From: Candidatus Heimdallarchaeota archaeon
GTDB taxonomy: Archaea; Asgardarchaeota; Heimdallarchaeia; Heimdallarchaeales; Heimdallarchaeaceae
Length of the DNA: 7,174 nucleotides
Direction of reading: 5' to 3'
NCBI GenBank assembly: GCA_016839985.1
Contig: JAEOTG010000308.1
Location: 1 to 7,174 of the forward strand
Each line of letters starts with the position of its first letter. The first letter of the stretch is position 1. Positions 5,861 through 7,174 of the stretch are shown here, one piece after another. A program made the position numbers and the translations under genes. The notes beneath the pieces are model-generated. The model did not search any database. It had not been told where the DNA came from and saw nothing but the letters and a program-made list of their open reading frames with translations.

Positions 5861-6203
5861 TATTCTTCACTTCTTCATGATGTTCAGATTTTATACCATC
5901 ATTAAGTTTTTCCTTATTCTCCATTTTTTGTATTTCTATGTTTCCTCTATGCATTACCATAGAAATCAGTTTAACACTTATATAAATTAGTACAATTAGA
6001 AAAAGCCAACCAAAAAAAATCCATATTGAATAAATTCCTAATTCATTCCACCTACCAACAATAAGTACGAAGAAATTAAAAATGACAAAACTTCCAAACA
6101 AAAGGATAGTAATAAATAGAATTATTTTTCCTGCTAAGGACTGTTTTTTAAAACGCAATGAACTTGTCCAAGCTATTAGTTTTTGTTTCTTTGAAGAACT
6201 CAT
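5850..6203 (-). CDS. Small two-helix membrane protein, first of an operon
   Basis: A 117-residue protein of unknown family and first gene of a three-gene overlapping operon. The N-terminus is strongly basic (KKQK at 5-8, RFKK at 17-20). A hydrophobic helix at about 25-49 is followed by a short loop (RWNELG) and a second helix at about 57-81 rich in Trp, Phe and Ile. The charged tail of about 34 residues has mixed Lys and Glu and ends HHEEVKNNDA. Basic flanks on both sides suggest both ends are cytoplasmic. The layout is the same as in the next two genes, which could be diverged paralogues, but I see no convincing residue-level similarity. The stop overlaps the next gene by 11 bases. A TATA-like box at 6231-6238 would give a leader of about five bases, so this gene probably starts the transcript. 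Confidence 0.75.
   Translation of the reverse strand: MSSSKKQKLIAWTSSLRFKKQSLAGKIILFITILLFGSFVIFNFFVLIVGRWNELGIYSIWIFFGWLFLIVLIYISVKLISMVMHRGNIEIQKMENKEKLNDGIKSEHHEEVKNNDA
5867..5873 (-). promoter_or_regulatory. Ribosome-binding site GAAGTGA of the second operon gene
   Basis: GAAGTGA on the minus strand ends 6 bases before the ATG at 5860 and lies within the 3' end of the upstream gene. This fits coupled translation of the overlapping pair. Confidence 0.6.
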
Positions 6204-6230
6204 TTAGGTAATTATGATTTTGCAAAGATG

Positions 6231-6238
6231 ATTATAAG
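6231..6238 (-). promoter_or_regulatory. TATA box of the membrane-protein operon
   Basis: CTTATAAT on the minus strand is centred about 31 bases before the ATG at 6203. Transcription would start near 6208, giving a very short leader with no Shine-Dalgarno site. It lies in the 44-base gap after the upstream longin/DENN-like gene, so the operon may be transcribed on its own. Confidence 0.45.
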
Positions 6239-6247
6239 TGTTATCAA

Positions 6248-7174
6248 TTACAATCTCTTGAGCAATTCGAAAAGTATCATTTGTTTTTCAAGAGGTAATG
6301 AATCTTTAGAGTGAGCATTGATAGATAGAGATTTCATAGCTTTGAAAATCCAATCTAATTCTGTTCGAAGTAAGGTATAAGCTTCCATTGCATTTAGATT
6401 TGAAAGCTGTTTAGATATATCTTGGAAATAAGAAGAGGATTTTCCTCCAAAAACTACACCTTCGTCAATATTAACAATTAGAAAGTTGTGAGAAGGAATC
6501 AAGCCTTGAATTTTATTTGTTCCGAGAATATCATATCCTTCTTTATATTCAAATGACCATTGTTTTACTTTTAACATTCTTGTTGGTGAAAGAAGACGTA
6601 AAGAGTGTATCATTGGTTCTACGATACTTCTATTCCCTGAAACAACAATAGGATAACCAATGACTACAGCATAAAGTATTTTATCAAATCCTTCAGGTAA
6701 AAGACGATTTATTAAATCAAAAGAAAGAAATTCCTTTGGCCCATCGAACATAACGTCTCTAGCAACATTTTTTAATTTGATAATTGATTGAGTGTCTGTC
6801 AGATCTGTTTTTTCAAGGATTGATGTCATATTTCTTTGTAGATTTGAGAGATATTCAGCTAATGCAGATTTGATTTTGTGTGAAATTTCTTTTTCATATC
6901 TTAATGCTTGAAACATATGGAAGTTATGTTTTTCTTGCACGGTTCGAAATTCAGCTAAAATAATCGGAAGTAGGTCTCCATTGAACGGGGATTCAATATC
7001 TACTAATAAAGCAGCAATAAACTCATTTTCAGTGTAAAAATAGAGGATTTTCCCTTCAAATTCGATTTCTCTGGGGAAAGAATAAACGACTTCTGAGGAT
7101 AAAGCTACAATTGCACTAATGAGACCAGTAACTAGAGCGTTATCATGAACCTGGCTCTCACTAAAACTGTCATA
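6248..7174 (-). CDS. Longin-like plus DENN-like protein, 5' end outside the window
   Basis: The minus-strand frame is open from the stop at 6248 to the window edge, giving 308 visible residues without the true N-terminus. Visible residues about 5-78 are the end of a longin/roadblock-like domain: ALVTGLISAIVALSSEV, strand FEGKILYFY, then EFIAALLVDIE. It lines up with SLLAGFLSAVESFS of the GTPase at 2584-3552. Residues about 79-160 are helical and charged. Residues about 163-240 look like a core DENN domain: FDKILYAVVIGYPIVVSG, IVEPMIHSLRLLSP, W-x-F-E-Y-K-E-G-Y, then IQGL and NFLIVNID. A helical end follows, with LSNLNAMEAYTLL and ELDWIFKAMKSL. The order longin, helical linker, DENN matches eukaryotic folliculin, and several positions resemble its C-terminal part as I remember it. 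Folliculin-type proteins control Rag and Rab GTPases. A GTPase-regulator role here is inference; a profile search is needed to confirm the DENN call. Confidence 0.75.
   Translation of the reverse strand, partial: YDSFSESQVHDNALVTGLISAIVALSSEVVYSFPREIEFEGKILYFYTENEFIAALLVDIESPFNGDLLPIILAEFRTVQEKHNFHMFQALRYEKEISHKIKSALAEYLSNLQRNMTSILEKTDLTDTQSIIKLKNVARDVMFDGPKEFLSFDLINRLLPEGFDKILYAVVIGYPIVVSGNRSIVEPMIHSLRLLSPTRMLKVKQWSFEYKEGYDILGTNKIQGLIPSHNFLIVNIDEGVVFGGKSSSYFQDISKQLSNLNAMEAYTLLRTELDWIFKAMKSLSINAHSKDSLPLEKQMILFELLKRL

Noticed and set aside
6938..6940. GTG codon as start of the right-edge gene (230 residues)
   Set aside because: The frame continues upstream for 78 sense codons to the window edge and encodes a clear longin-like segment, so this GTG is internal.
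1..7174. tRNA, rRNA, CRISPR array or insertion sequence
   Set aside because: No cloverleaf-like sequence, regularly spaced repeats, transposase gene or terminal inverted repeats were seen by eye; a dedicated scan was not possible.

Overview
The window is AT-rich archaeal DNA, most likely from an Asgard (Promethearchaeota) genome. Four things point there: an Arf/Sar1-type small GTPase fused to a longin/roadblock-like domain, a second protein with the same longin-like module followed by a DENN-like region, a LamG surface protein with a C-terminal membrane anchor, and archaeal BRE/TATA promoters with short or absent leaders. No tRNA, rRNA, CRISPR array or transposase gene is visible.

Left part (1-2400): the minus strand at 37-134 carries a frameshifted remnant of the 3' end of a threonine dehydrogenase gene. 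Next comes a plus-strand LamG/Ig-like surface protein gene (213-1385). It converges on an intact minus-strand tdh gene (start best placed at 2378) that encodes SDR-type L-threonine 3-dehydrogenase. The surface-protein gene is therefore bracketed by two same-oriented tdh 3' ends, one dead and one intact.

Centre (2400-5013): a short divergent promoter region separates tdh from the plus-strand GTPase-longin fusion (2584-3552). After a 75-base gap with its own TATA-like box comes the alpha subunit of ADP-forming acetyl-CoA synthetase (3628-5013). Threonine dehydrogenase followed by a 2-amino-3-ketobutyrate CoA ligase (not in the window) yields glycine and acetyl-CoA. ADP-forming acetyl-CoA synthetase turns acetyl-CoA into acetate plus ATP. 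The two metabolic genes could thus belong to one threonine-fermenting route; this is inference.

Right part (4998-7174): everything lies on the minus strand. A small helical protein gene overlaps the 3' end of the synthetase gene tail to tail. Three overlapping genes for small two-helix membrane proteins form a compact operon. At the right edge is the 3' portion of a longin-like plus DENN-like protein gene. Its reading frame stays open to the edge, so its true start lies outside the window.

The most interesting signals are the last protein, whose C-terminal half resembles the DENN region of eukaryotic folliculin by eye; the GTPase fusion with a Sar1-type DLGGH switch II motif; and the longin-like module shared by both. 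Together they suggest a GTPase-regulation system of eukaryotic flavour.
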